Both the position numbers and the translations under genes were made by a program. This document shows positions 25,621 through 40,600 of a stretch of DNA of 64,000 bases, one piece after another. Below the pieces are notes generated by a model, which did not search any database, was not told where the DNA came from, and was given only the letters and a program-made list of their open reading frames with translations. The DNA lies in NCBI GenBank assembly GCA_037043235.1, contig JAWRVZ010000063.1, positions 868,501-932,500 on the forward strand. Reading direction: 5' to 3'. Numbering within the stretch: position 1 is the stretch's first letter; the number at the start of each line of letters is the position of its first letter. Source of the DNA: Rhodeus uyekii (taxonomy: Eukaryota > Chordata > Actinopteri > Cypriniformes > Acheilognathidae).

Positions 25621-28600
25621 AGAATGGCTTGAGAAAGTAATTATAACAAAAGAAAATAGGAAGTAAGTGAGCAAGACACAGGCGTTGAGATGCATGATGG
25701 GCACAGTGTGCACACACACGCACAATCACCCACCCACCCCCCCCCACACACACACACGCACACGCACACACACACGCCAAGTGTTTCACTTCCGTTGATT
25801 AATATTCATAGTACTGTTTCCTTTTGAACCAGTTTCACCAATGAACTCTGGTTATGTCAAGTACCATGCTAATATAACAGGATAATGGAAAACAGAGAAA
25901 GCTTTTCTTCAACATCAAGCGGCGATGTTTTCCCAGAGTAGTCTCTTGGGCGGCTCACAGCTGACTCTCATCTAAACCACATCTCATTTGCAGAATCTAG
26001 TGACATTAGGATAAATTAGGCTCCAACTCAGAGGAAATTATATGATTGAATTTAAACTAATAGGTCGTTTTAATCCCCCCCCCCCCCAAACCCCACTCCT
26101 CAATTATGCGTCTGTGGTATGTCTACTGTACAGTAACAGTGATGTTTACAAAGAGAACCTCACTTTTACTGCAGCTTTGCTTACATGCAGGCTTAGGATG
26201 TAAACAAACTCTGAACCCCAAATTGTCAAGGATGTGGAAGTATGAGTGAAGCGAGGACTCAATAGTGCAGAGGATAGGGATTTTATTATAATAAAAGAAA
26301 ACTAAATACAAATGAAACCACCCCGAGGGGGGGAACTAAACTCAGCAGACTAGTCTTGGAACTGGACAAAATGCAGGACAGGAACAACACAGTGACAGCA
26401 ACACCACCAAAATACGACGACGAATCAGCACAAGACAGCAAACACAGTGGGAATAAATAGGGAACACATGGGGAAGGTAATGAGGGAAAACAGCTGGGAT
26501 AAATAAAACTAATGAGAAGGAAACAAGGTGGGAGAAGAGCACAATGACAAGACACGAACACGCAGCCAATGCGGACGTGCATCGCCGCGTGTTCACTTTA
26601 GACGAAGACCAAACCCTCTGGTGAAAACCAAACTGTGCGCGACACGAAAACACAACATAAAAGAACGCGGCCGATGTAAACACGAACCGCGCGCTTACAA
26701 CACTGCACAAAGACAGGAGAGAGCGCGGCTCGCACAAAGCCCAAAACAGCACCCACTCAAATAACGTAGAGCGCGCAAATACGAGTGAGAATGAGCAACC
26801 ACTCGGGTCGCGCGCACACAAAACCGAAACAGAACCAGGCCAAAGTATCGGGACCGGACATCATAACCCGCGCACAAGACATTATACAGTCAAGCGTGCA
26901 TGCGACTCGAACGCTCGAAGCCGCGTGCGCACGCAAAACTCGAGACATTACGGTAGTGTCAGAGCTCTGTCACAAAAACAAGAAATGACTAGACAGAATG
27001 TGGCAGAACCCTGACAGAAACACAGTTTTCAAAATGAAACTCAGTCCACACTGTTTGTGCTACATACATGAATGAGAACTCAAATCATAGCTTGTTGAGA
27101 AGAAATAAGCTTTTACTGTATATTTTAAATGAACAGATGCATGATACTATGCCTATAAACTTCCATTGAAGCCGCAAACTACAAAGTCATATAAAGTCTA
27201 AAACTAAAAAGTCATATACAGGGGCCAAAATAATGAACTCTTCTGACTTTGGCCTTTTAGAAAAGAGAATAATGCCAAAAACACTCAAAACACCATCATA
27301 TGGCATGTCAAATGGAAACAAGGTAAGCATGATATATCAGTATCATAATTGGTTATTGGAGTTATCAGATATTTTATTTATTTATTGGTAAATATTGGAT
27401 TTTCAATTGTGCATACCTTTGCAGTCATCTAACAATTACTTAATCTTTGAAAAGAGTTACAATTTGAATTATAACTCTAGTAATTTGTACGCTATTGACC
27501 ATAACTTCATCAGCTTATAGGTCGCAGTCAGGTATATACAAAATCATATTTTTGATAATAATAATCCTATAAATCACACACAACAAGAAGTTTTTGTTGT
27601 GAGAACAGAAAGAAATGCCACATTTCCCTGGCACTGCACACACTCAAGATCAAATCAGCCACAGTCAGGAAGTTACGGGTGATTGTGCAACACCTCAAGT
27701 TTCTTCCACAACCTTTCTGCAAAAACATTGTTCTAAAAAAGTACTATTCCTTAAGAGCTTCATCTGAAGGGAGGCTCACACTACATGACTTTTGACTGGA
27801 TTCTGTCATTGCAGAAGGTCGTTTACCAGCAAGGTCTGGGATAAAACCGCCAGATCACTGGTCATTAGGGTTTAGTATCGAGAACCGGCTCTATTTTAGA
27901 ACCAGTTCCAAAATGTATTTTATCGATTCCTTTATGTGCATTTTAATATGACTTTACACCATTCAAGCGCAAGAAGAAACACAATAACCTGTCGATAATC
28001 GCACAATAAACACTCTAATATGCCTGCTACTGTTTTTCTAATAATTAATCAACAAAAGAAAATTCACTCACCGTTCTTGAAAGAATAACTTTTGTAACTA
28101 TATTTGTAATGTATATTTTATTTATAAAGTGCAATTATTTTATATTTGATTACAGTACCTGAATACCTACAAATCTTATAACTGTTCATTTCAGTCATAA
28201 GTTTGTTCAGTTGTTTTAATTTGTGCAGTTGCAAATGCATTTGTTCATGTTTAATTAAGTGTTTACTTTTAATAATGCTTGTAATTTGTACTACCGGTAG
28301 TTGTTTTTAGGGTATTTTTAAACCATAGGCAAAAGTTCCTTGTGTAAGTGTTTTTTAGCCTTTTGATTTTTAGGACTCGATAAGAATCCGAATCAATAAG
28401 CAGAATCGGAATCATAAAAATTCAGTCCATAGTGCTCGTTCTGGTTGCCGACGCTCGTTAAGTATGAGCAGGTCAGTGACGTGACCTGAGCATCTCTCAA
28501 GCAGTCACAGATAACCCCTTCGAAACTACTCGCCACGTGATCTTGTAGTGGAGAGGTCTTCAACCCTGCTCCTGGAGGCCCACTGTTCTGCAAAGTTTAT

Positions 28601-31600
28601 ATCCAACCTGCTCCAACTTGTGATTTTCAAGCCATCCTGAAGAACTTGACTAGCAGGTTCAGGATTGGAGCAAAACTCTGCAGGACAGTGGGTCTTCAGG
28701 AGCAGGGTTGAAGGCCTATGTTGTAGCAGAGATGGATGTGGACGTCTGACCTCAACGGACCTAAACGGGAGTGTCACATGGAGATTGTGACTGAAACTAT
28801 TTTCTAAAGAGACTCTTACAGGTATGGGACTTAACTCTTATAAACCTGGTCATTGTAAGTGCCACCATTTTGAAGGGCTTAATTCCCGCCAATAGAAGGC
28901 ACAATTAATTTGTTCTCAGGAATGAGGGGGGCCTTCTTGGTGACCTGTTTGACTCTTATTTAAAACTGTTAAATGTTAATAATTATTGTAGTTTGTTTTT
29001 CGTTTCAACTGTTTAGGTATTTTGTATTACTATGATGACTTGTATATTGGTTATTGGGTGAATGTCTGTCTTAAGTTTTATTTTTGTTACCTTGTTTCTA
29101 AATGGTTTAGTCCAAGGGGGAGGGGCTTGGCTTTTTAAGATGGCCTCTCAGAGCTGTGAGAGGAAAAAGAAAGGGTGAGCATGACTTGTAATATCTGATA
29201 GCCAAACATTTGTTTATTCCTTTTTTTTTGGAACAGTGTAATTGTTAGTCATTTTGGATGTTCTCTGTGGATCTCGTTCATACCCCATTGGAAGACCTTT
29301 GTTTGTTTTTATTTTGGCACTTTTGGGGAATAAACACAAATTTTTGATGCCCCTTGTCTCTGTTACAAGGAGAAATGAAGTGGAAAAGATTTCCATGTGA
29401 AATAAGGCGGAGCCTCCGCGCACACCTACCTATTATGTACCGTAATCACCATGGATCAATGGTAGTGCAACAGTGTTTACCAGCCAAAGCAAACTTTTCC
29501 CGAAAGATTTCACACTTCCTTATTTAGCTTGAAATTACGTCACATCAGTTTGTTCTTTGCTTTTGGTTGTATATTGGGGTCTTAAACCTAAATCAAACCC
29601 TAACAGTAACTCTACAGTAAGTACATGTAGTTCATTAATATTACTCAGTACCTATTTGAGTAAATGCAAGATAACTACATCACCATTAAATAAAGTGTAA
29701 TCCAGCAATTTTCTCAGTGTAAACTCAAAAGTTGATAAATCCAGAGTGAATACTTTAGACCTACAGTAGGTCTAAAGCAGGGGTCGCCAACCTTTTTGAA
29801 ACTGAGGGCTACTTCTTGGATACCGATTAATGCAAAGGGCTACCAGTTTGATACACACTTCCAAAATATCAAATTTGCTGAATTTACCTTTAATTATATG
29901 TCATTATTAATAATTAATGATATTCATCTATGTGAAGACACTGATCATGTTAATGATTTCTCACAATAATTATACAAGGTAGGAACCCTATCAATATGCA
30001 ACACTTTATTTCTCTAAATTTCTGCAAGTATTTACATTTTCAAATGATCACTTCTACAAGGTTTTTACCAGTCACTAACAATTTTTAACAAATCATGCAC
30101 TACGTTGCACCATGTCTGTCCTGTATTCCAGTGTTTTTCAATCTTTTTTGAGCCACGGTACATATTTTCATTGAATAAAATCACAAGGCACACCACCAAC
30201 ATTTTCATGAAATGTTATTTTTTCATGAGTGTTCATGAAATGGTATGGTTTTTATTCAGAAAAAATATTTTCTCCAGTCTTTGGTGAAAGGTGATTTGTC
30301 TTTTTCTTTTTTACTATTTCGCCAGCTTTAGAGAACATTCTCTCCCATGGAACAGATGCAGGTGTACACAAAAACAGTTTAGAAAGCTGATATAAATGAG
30401 GATATATTGCTTTGAATATACAACACTGAAATAAACTCAATCCACTCTCCTCAACAATAACGCAAATGCAAACACCATCTACTACAACCCACGGGTTGGT
30501 TTCACTTTTATAAGAAAGACAACCCGTCAACACTGGATCGGGCTGTCAGAGCAGTCAGGTGGTTCACTGCCGGAGTGAAGCAGTGTGTTTGCTTCAAACG
30601 TCATTTTCACGTGACTAGTGACGTAATGATACAGGCTCCGAAGCAGTGGTTCATTGCAAAGCTCGTTCGAGTTTGAAGCAAGCTTCGGAGCGTCGGTGTC
30701 AGACGTAACATCACTACAGACGCGCACCATTGCCGCTTGCAGCCGCTCAAAATGTGTTTTTTTTAGAAAAATTAGGTGAAATTGAATAATTTTCCGCGGC
30801 ACAGCTGACGATCTCTCACGGCACACTAGAGCTATTTTTAGAACAGGCCATGTTGGCGACCCCTGGTCTAAAGTATTTAGAGGTCTTTTTTGTTGTTGTT
30901 GATTAATCGACTAATTCATTGATCATTTTCCTGATTAATCTAATGTTGTTGTTTTTTTTTGCGGATAAATACTTTGGCTATCTTTTCAATAAATAAGTAC
31001 AACTTCTACCATTTGTATTTGAAACTTTTATTAAATAAAAAATTTTTTTAAGTTAAACTTAGTTAAAATACAGTAAAAGAAATTAAAACACAAACACCAC
31101 TTTAGAGCATCACGTACCATTAATGCCACATAAATTCTGCCTAACACTGTGAAAAAAATAGTAAGCACATTCTGACATAAACACTGCTTAGTACAAGGCA
31201 AAAAACGAAACAAAAAAAAGCCGAAAGGCAACATGTAATTTAAAGAGGGCAAGTCCTTTCATATCCTTGACAATCATGTTTCTAATGCTATCGGTAAGAG
31301 CAGCGGCCAAATATAACAAGCAATAATAATTCAATAACATATTTTAACATGAAATCTATGAATGATGACAATATTAATTGTATTTCAGAAAGGGTATTGT
31401 ATTTGTCATTTTATTATGAAATATATGAGTGCAGGAAGCATTTTAAACATTTTAACAAATGATACTATTCATCATAAAAATGCAAGATGTAAGTACAGCG
31501 TAGGCCTAATTGTTTACAAATTTTTACAGTAAAGTTATGAATTACCGCAACTGGGAGTATGACTCACTCAATTGACTTGTGTCGATAGTAAATTAAAATG

Positions 31601-34600
31601 CACTTGTCTGTCTCTGCAAACGGTTCACATACACTCGCTTACGGCGCAGTATTAATGTAAATCTAGGCATTTATTTTGAAACTCTACATGTGCATAAACA
31701 ACTTCTAAACACTGACAAATGCACTGAAAGCATCGTTGCCAGACTACAATTGAAGTGAAAAGTCCAGAGCTGTAGTGGCTTTATAGCGTTATTAGCCGAT
31801 AGCGTTAACACAGCAGGTAAAACTCACTGTAACATTTACAATTTTATTTGTCCTTTCTTAAAGTATTTCCACACTGAAGATCAAGGTCTGGCTTATGGAT
31901 AGTGGTTATGTGGCAGAAACTGCCATTATTCGAAATGAATGTAAATAATGTGACGCGTCGAAGCATTTCACGCACGTCATTGTATTTTCGTATATTTTCC
32001 TAGTCGACGTTATCGATGACGTTGACAAATAGAATACTTAAGAACAAACATATTGAAGATTAGCCGATGGACTGTCGATTCATTAAATGATAAGCTATTT
32101 ATTCTTTCCTGCACTGACATTCATTAACAAAAACAGCCTCTTATCTCCTTCCCTTTGTACCACAGCATTAGCAGGCGTTACTCTTTTTTTAGCTAAAGTT
32201 GCAGGCTTGCGTTCAAGTGGCTTTGGTTGAAGTGTATGCAAGGCAACGACAAGCTTGAACTAATCCAGCCAATCACAGTGCAGATGCAAATGCTAAAATC
32301 ACTTTACAAATGGAATTATCACTAAAATTCTCAAACGCATTTGTGAGAAAATGTTTTTTTTTCCTGCTGTTTATCGGAAATGCCTCTTGACGAGATGTCT
32401 TATAGTTTGTACACCTCGTCACCATTGTGTTGTGTAGTTTATGCACATTGAGATGACCTAATGAAACCTACTGCGAGTACCACATCAATCCAAGTACGCT
32501 TTTTCCTTTTTCGAAATGAACTTAGCTTGGAGGTGCAGCGGCGGGATAGTATGCAGATTGCATAGAAATTGCAAAAGTTGATTTGGTAAGCACATCTATG
32601 TGATTTCTAAAGGAAACTGATTCAGCAAAAGTTGGTCACATGCAAGATACACATACTGTAAACACAAATTTGAAGTGTAAACAATACAATTCAAAATGCA
32701 TCTGCACAATGTATTTAATGTATATAATTTACATGTGAGAAATCAAAGACATTAAGTTAACTTGAAAAGGATTAAGTGACTAAAATAAAAAAAAGACTAG
32801 TTCACTTCCTCTTTCTGGCCCAGCCACAGTTTCCTCTCCTCTACAACAGCCACACACTTACCCTGTGAACTGACGCAGGCACGAAACTCTGTGGCCAACC
32901 TACATTCTCAACATCCCAGTTTACATTTATAATAACGTCAAAATTTAGGCCAACGTTACTCAAGTGTGCATAACCTTTACAAGGATTGCAAAACAGCTGT
33001 CCCAATGTTTTACCCTCAGGAGGAGCAAAACAGACAAAAGCAGATGGGACATTTGTTTTTGTGTATGAATCTATGTTTGTGTTAGTCTCTGTACGTGTAA
33101 CACCTTGTTTGCATAGGCGCAGTAAACCAACTCCAGGGTAAGGTCCGATGCACTATTTTCTTAAAATCTAATTTAAACAGGACGTCATGAAATAGTTTCA
33201 AGTTATGTGACATCTAGTAACAACCTACACAACCCAGCATAAAGCCTACAGATAAATTATTTATTAAAAGAGATACGTTCGCAAACCACGATAATTTGAA
33301 CAGAAAAGCAAGTGGTGTGAAAAAGAGTTTGCCCCCTTCCTGATTTCTTATTTTTTTGCATGTTTGTCACGCTTAAATGTTTCAGATCATCAAACTAATT
33401 TAAGTAATAGTCAAAGATACACAAGTTTTCCACAAACCCGCCTCCACTCACTCGTTTCTTTTGTGCTCAATGAATATTGTTGCTGTTACCGGGCTTGAAT
33501 TTCACCATGGGATTATGCTTATGGTGCTTAATAAAGATTTTGTGCTCAGAAAAAAAGTGTATCCGTGCATCAGGTTTTAAAGTGACAGCAACCTAATATC
33601 TGCGGTCAAATTATGAGATAATATAAAAAAATATCTGGCAGTTTTTCCCTCTTGGTATTGAGGTAAAGAAAAAAAGATCATCCCTGAGGTTCCCTGTGGT
33701 ATATACCAGTGTTCCCCAACCCCCGATTCGCGGATCGGTCCGTGGATCAAATGGTACCAGGCCGCGGATCGAATTCGCGAACCGGTCTGTGAGCGGCTGC
33801 AAGCGGCTGTGACGCTGTAGCTTTGGCGGATAGGAAATGTGTTTCAACAAACTCGCGCGCACACACCCCCCGTCAACAATCTCGCGCTCACAACGTCAAC
33901 AAACTCACTCACGCGCGCACCCAGCCCCCCCGTTAACAATCTCGAGCGGTCACCGGTCCGCGGTAAAATTATCACACGTTTACCGGTCCGCGGCACAAAA
34001 AAAGGTTGGGGACCATTGGTATATACGACTTGAGAGGTCCAATTCCAACTAGTATAAAATTCTGATTAGTATAAATAAACAAAGAAGTCAATTAGAAAAT
34101 GGTTTAGTCAAAGACTCATTTTTTGAGACCTGCATAATATCATAAGTTCATTCAAAACAAACCTATATAACAACTTAGATTTTTTATTTTGCTGTTGGTC
34201 AATATTGGTTATTCAAGTGTGCATGTCTTTGTTGTCATTATTTTTTATTTATTTATAATTACCTAGTTCTGGCATGAAACTGTATATGGCACAGGCTGAT
34301 AGATCTTTAACTCATTTTGATTGCTGTTGCATCAGCGGCTCAACATTCAAACAACTGGCGGTAGTGTTGATGTTAGCAGTCAGCAAAACAATCACAGAGA
34401 CCCTCCACCTTCCCCAGCTCCACCTGTATAGATCTGCTACGGGGGTTATTTTAAGTATGTTACATGTGCAATGTCTGAGAGATGTCATGAGTAAATTATT
34501 CCCTTTTTCATATTTTTTTCTGTCCCCAAAATTATAATTAAGACTTGTTATACGATTTAGGATACTCCTTAAATTTAAATACATGTAATTTAATTTGTAT

Positions 34601-37600
34601 TATTATTATTTTTCACTCATTGTATCATTCACCAGGCAGCTTTTTAGGTTTGCAATGAGATAGCTTTAAGACGCCACATTAAAATGACCAAGAATTTGAA
34701 AATCAAAGAAAAAAAAAAAGAACCAACTTTTTTCTATGAGTGCACAGTACTTCCATATTTTGTTCGTATGGAATGAACGTGACTTAAATATCAGCACATA
34801 TATGACACGTATGATAGAAATGGGAGCTGTGTACCTACCTATATTTTGACGTAACTCTTCGCACAGGCTTATATGAGGGAACTGAAGCATCTGTTTCCAT
34901 TTCTTGCTCTTGCCTTTTCTGTTCCCACCCCCTCCTGCAAAGGAATCAAGCAAAGATCCAATTAGAGGCAGGAACTGCATACAGGCTCTAAAATGCTATT
35001 AGATTACCATCTTAACACAGGTGGGCTTTAGAGGACAGAATGGGATATGAATACTTTTATCATCCTATTATATGAATGATAATATCCTTCAATTAGGGTA
35101 ATTTTGAAAACTTTAAAAATAAGGCTTCTTCAAGCCATTTCATCGATGTTAAAACATTTCAACAGATCAAGTGGATTCTGGTATAATGCATGATGGTATG
35201 GATGTTTTATACTGTGCAGAGGTAACAACATTTCTCTTTTAAGAGAAGACTGGGCTGGCTAATACAGCAGATAGATTTGAACTGGAAATAAAAAAAGAAA
35301 TGGATTGCTCCTGAAATAAAAATTCTTAAATAGACACTATTCTGGTAATGATACTTAACAAACCTACTCACTGATCATGACATAAATATCATAAAATTAT
35401 GACCAGTCATGACCAAAATAGAAATGTTTTGGGGGGAAAATTGCTCAAATGCTTTCCGTGACGATTATGAAAGCAGTTTTGTGGACAATGATCCTTCATC
35501 ATACAAAAAAAAAACATTATATTTACAATAACGTTCAAAGGTTTGGGGTCTGTAAGATTTTTAAAAAAAATTTTTAAAGGAGTCTCAAATGTTCCCAAAA
35601 CCTTTTCTTGTATTTGATCAAAAATACAAGAAAAAAAACGAAATATTATGACATATTATTACTATTTCAAATAACTGTTTCTATTTTAATATGTAATTTA
35701 TTCCTTCAAATTAATTGTTATCATCATTACTCCAGTCTTCAGTGTCACATGATCCTTCAGAAATCATTCTGATATACTGCTCTATCTGTTGTACTGCTTT
35801 TTTTCAGTATTCTTTAATGAATAGAAAGTTCAAATGAACAGCATTTATTTTAAATAGAAATATTTTATAACATTATAAATGTCTTTACTGACACCACAAT
35901 ATAATGCATCCCTGCTGAATAAAAGTACAGTAGTACCTCAAGATACGAAAGGCTCAACTTAAAAAATCCAAGTTACGAAAGCAAAGACGAAAATTTTTAC
36001 TGCTCTACATACGAAAAGTTTTCAAGATACGAAAGGTTTCTGAAAGTCGGAGATTCGCCCCATAACAATTTTGAAACTCGCGCCGCACGCCGCCATCTTA
36101 GTTATAGTAGACTCGCCACCATCCTCCTGCTCTCCCATTGGTTCCTGATGCTAGCCAAGCCATGAGATCCTTCTCTCTAATTGGACAGCATCCCTCCCAT
36201 CATGCATCTTCTATCTTCTATACGTACGTGCTGCCGTGCTTTAGCTCAGCCACTCCGCACCCGAAACTTTACATTTTTTATGTGTTTTCGTAAAGTTAAG
36301 TGTACGTACGTACGTTATCTGCCGTTTGTCCTCCTCCTCCTCTGCCGCCACTTTCGGGGATAGCCTCACTCGAAAGGTAAGCTTCGACATTTTACGTTAT
36401 TTCATTGTTTATAGGTCAATTTTGCTTTATTATGAAATTTAATGGGGTGTTTTTGGAGGGCTTGGAACGGATTAGCCATTTTACATTTAAAATGTGTTCC
36501 AAGATACGAAAAACTCATTATACGAAGGCCGCCTCGGAACGGATTAATTTCGTATCTCGAGGTACCACTGTATTAATTTCTTTCTTTTTTTATCTATTAC
36601 ATAGATTTTTATATTTAGAATGTAAATATAACATCTGTACTGCTCTATAAAATATACTAATGTGATTGTTACTTCAACAAGTCAGCTTTTGTTGATGAGA
36701 AACACAGTGGAAGACACTTGCATATGTTAAAAGTTATCTAGGGCAATAAACACTTCCATCAGTCGATAAGTGATAAAATCTTTAAAGGTGTCCTATTATG
36801 TACATTACAGGTTCATAATTTTGCTTATGGGGTTAACTAAAATATGTAAACATCATTTAATGGTCAAAAATCTCATTGTTTTTCTTATCATTGACATTGT
36901 TGCAGCACCTGTTTTCACCCTCTGTCTGAACACCTTTAGTGTTGGTTTCTTTAAAACCTGCCTTCTGAAAAGCACAGTATCATAACCAGCAAGTATCACT
37001 CCGGAGGCTTCCTGAGGTCCTGCTGTAAATACTACTGTAACTACAATGGCTTCAGTTTTGCTGTAATCAGTTCAAGCTTTTAAGTCTGTTAATGACAAAT
37101 CAAGAAGAACAAGCTGATCAACCCTGAACCACCTTGGAAAGCATGACTTGTGTAAGGGTGAACAAATTGTGTCTTTTGGAGAAGGCGACAATTGTAGCGG
37201 AAGGGGAGTGTAGTGGAGAGGAATCAAGGGATCAACGTAAAAGTCTATGTATTAAACAAAAAGGAAAACGCTTTAAATACGAACAGAAAACGGCACACTT
37301 GTGCATAAACAAACGGAAACTCTGAATAACAAGGAAACATGGAGAGAGATACACACTTCCACATGGGAACGTTAACAATCCACAAAGACATGGAGAACAT
37401 GAGGGTTTATATACACAGGGATAATGGGAAACACCTGACACGACTAACAATGGGAGTGGCAAATGAGACAGAAAAACAATGGGACACGACATGACTGTGA
37501 CAACAACTCAACCAGTCGTCACCACCCCCTTTTTTTGCATGTCTTGGGTGGTAATTATTTAAATGAGGAATATTGTGATGTGTATGACCCCAGTAATAAA

Positions 37601-40600
37601 ACACAAGACTACAACGGAGGCGTTTTAGGGAGTTCAGAAACTGTTCGCACTTATATAGCGAATAACTCCCTTTGTGTATCATAACTTTGACATTTTTCAA
37701 GCTCAAATAGCAACATTACATACTAAAGAAAGTTGAAATTATTATCACATTTAGTTTGGAAATATTCCAGTCTAACATGACCAGGCATTCGGTTTAGTCC
37801 CTGTCATCTTTACATTCAGCTCGAATCTAATACGTCCCTGGATCGATTTCAGGAAAAGAATCACGTCAATGCCGAGAGAATGTCCCGCTGGCCCGCACCC
37901 GTCCTATTTAACGTCATCGGGGCAGCTCAGGCTCCCGATTAGAATGACTGGCCCAGGTGCTGAGCCAGCCGAGCTTGTCAACAGACAGCGCAGAGAAAGG
38001 TCAGGAAGCGATGCTGCTCGTCAGGAATGGAGAGGACTCTTGTGAAAGCTACGGCCAGGTGTTTGCATTGTCGCTAGGTTATGAGAGAATTTGAGGAATA
38101 GATTCAACACTAATGGGATGGGAGGGCAGAAGATGCACTGATTACAAACATACGGGAGAAGCTTGTGACTGTGATCTGATAAGAGTTCAAAACACGACTT
38201 TCCCACATGAGAGACTCTAGATGAGCCCTGCTGAGAAACCTCATTATCTCACGTAATCAAAACCTGCTGTGCAAGCTCAGACATTGTACTTCAACTTACC
38301 TCAAAGATATAACTCGTGAATAATTAATACGCAAAGTCAGGCAGTGTGCTATTTGCAGCTCAAACAAATGATCATGCTCGCTAATCACGATGTAAAAATC
38401 ATCAAATTAAATTGGAGCATTAAACTGTCACTGTACTGTGCTAATAGAGATGTGCCATCATAACAAATATAAACCTTTTTTGAATACACTATTTTAATGT
38501 GTTCCTGATACAGTGTAATTCATTATACATATAGGTACTTAATAATAGTAATTAACTACATGTACTTACTATAGGGTTAGCTGAAGTTTTTAACAATGTA
38601 GTGTGTAACAAGAACACATTGAAATAAAATGATTGTGGAAATGTTAATTACAGCAGTTTTGCAGACTTCTTTATTATACAGATATAAATTTGTAAAAAAA
38701 AATTTTTACAACTTAATCTCAAATTGTAATCTCAGATGCATCTGTTGACATAAATCAATGCACATGAAGACATATTTTATTATTTAACATTAACGGGTTA
38801 TTGCTCTTTGTTAGTTAATACATTAACAAATGAAACCTTATTGTAAAGTGTTACAAAAACATCTATTACCTAGCAAAAAATAAAAATAAAATGCCTAAAT
38901 AATGCAAAAAGTCATTGAACTACATTACTAGACAAAATGCACGAGCCATGGATAAAAACCGCAAAGACAAAAAATCAAAGCACATTGTTAATGAAAATAA
39001 TATGAGATCAATACAATTACTACTTATTAATAATAATTTTTATTTACATTTTTTAACATTAAAGTAACAGTAAAGATCTTTAATTTTATCGTTTCAAATA
39101 ACATCATTGATGTTTGAGCTGCTGAAGCTGGAGAGAATGAACACACGTAAACTGAAGCGCTTTGCTAGGTTAATTAATGCAACAAAATAAGATTAATCAG
39201 ACTTTTATACAAAATAAACCCTAACCCTAATGAGTAACTCCTGTTGTGGATGAGCTCTTCCCGTAAGAACACACTGAAACACAGCAACTAAACCCAAAGA
39301 ATTCACGACATTTTATTACAATAGTGTTGTAATGTTAGGTATATGACAATCCCAGTAGTTATTAATATTGTGTATTGCTGTTTGGGCAGCGACCGCAAAA
39401 GCTAAAGCTAAAGGTAATCACCAGTACAATGAAGTGCTTGCATCATCAATGAACTCAACCAAACGCATCCTATATGAAATTAATCATATATATATATCGG
39501 AGTTACACAATTACCAGCAGAGTCAAGTTGACTCATGGATGTGTATATAACACAATAAAAATAATTGTGTAATTCCATGGGCTCTTCCCACAACAACGCA
39601 CTGAAACACAAAGAACTCACAATACAATATTATTTTACATTCATGTTCTCATTATAATTGTATGCAGCTTATATGACATGTTTGTGCCGCACATGTTGCT
39701 CTGAACTGTATCTTCCTTTTCAAAGTGATTCCAATCAATTTCAAAACCGTCATGATGACCAGTGCGCATCTGAAGGAAAACATACATTATTTATCAGCTT
39801 TAATATATTGGCATCCTTTTATTATCTGACCGATTATAAAAGTATTATTATTATTACTAAACATTTATTGTCCGATACCGATATGGTGGCCGATATATAA
39901 TGCATCCCTAATGGTACAAGGTACAGTAGCAAACCTCCGGCATTATCGTTGTGGGAAGTTGCCAAAATGCAAATGTCTTGTGAAATGTACTGTTTATGCA
40001 GCAGCCGTGCAGAGCTGAAGAGGTGTCATTCACTGTGTGCAAAACCTGCCTCCAGCACTTACAAAAAGCATCACACTTTTCACAATCTAAATCAGCAACA
40101 GAGCATACAACATAGCATTTAAAACACTCATCTTCCTTGTTGTGCTTTCTGAGAAAAAGTGGAACGAGCCCTATACCCCCGGTGGGTTCCCTGCGTTGAC
40201 ATGAAACACCTCCATTGTTAAACAAAGAACTGCTCAACTTTAAGAATCAAACCGGCACATGACTACATCCTGTCTTGTTGAAGGAGAAAAGAGGCGAAGA
40301 GAGTATAAAGGAGTAAATGAGAAGCGACATACCGCCCAGCCGTAGTTTAGGGTGCACTTAAGGTGTGGTAGTCAAAATTTCGCATATCAATTTTTTTATT
40401 GTCAAAGGCGTCAAATCATGCGGTTTTCTGTTGACGAACGAATTTGCGCAAGCAATTTGAACGAGCAAAAACTGTGACTGTGAGCAGAACTTTTTTTTTT
40501 GCTCTGCTGCGAATTGCATATTTTTGTATTGGAATGACTGGATTTTGTCTGGCAGCGGGAAATGTGACGGACTTTCAACGAACGTCTACTGCGCAAAAAT

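Noticed and set aside
26342..26821. 159-codon Cys/Ser/Leu-rich minus frame as a membrane protein
   Set aside because: Sits within a probable solo LTR and has no start or domain support; composition follows the GC skew of the LTR.
39220..39236. ccctaaccctaa as an interstitial telomere repeat
   Set aside because: Only two units; expected by chance in AT-rich DNA.
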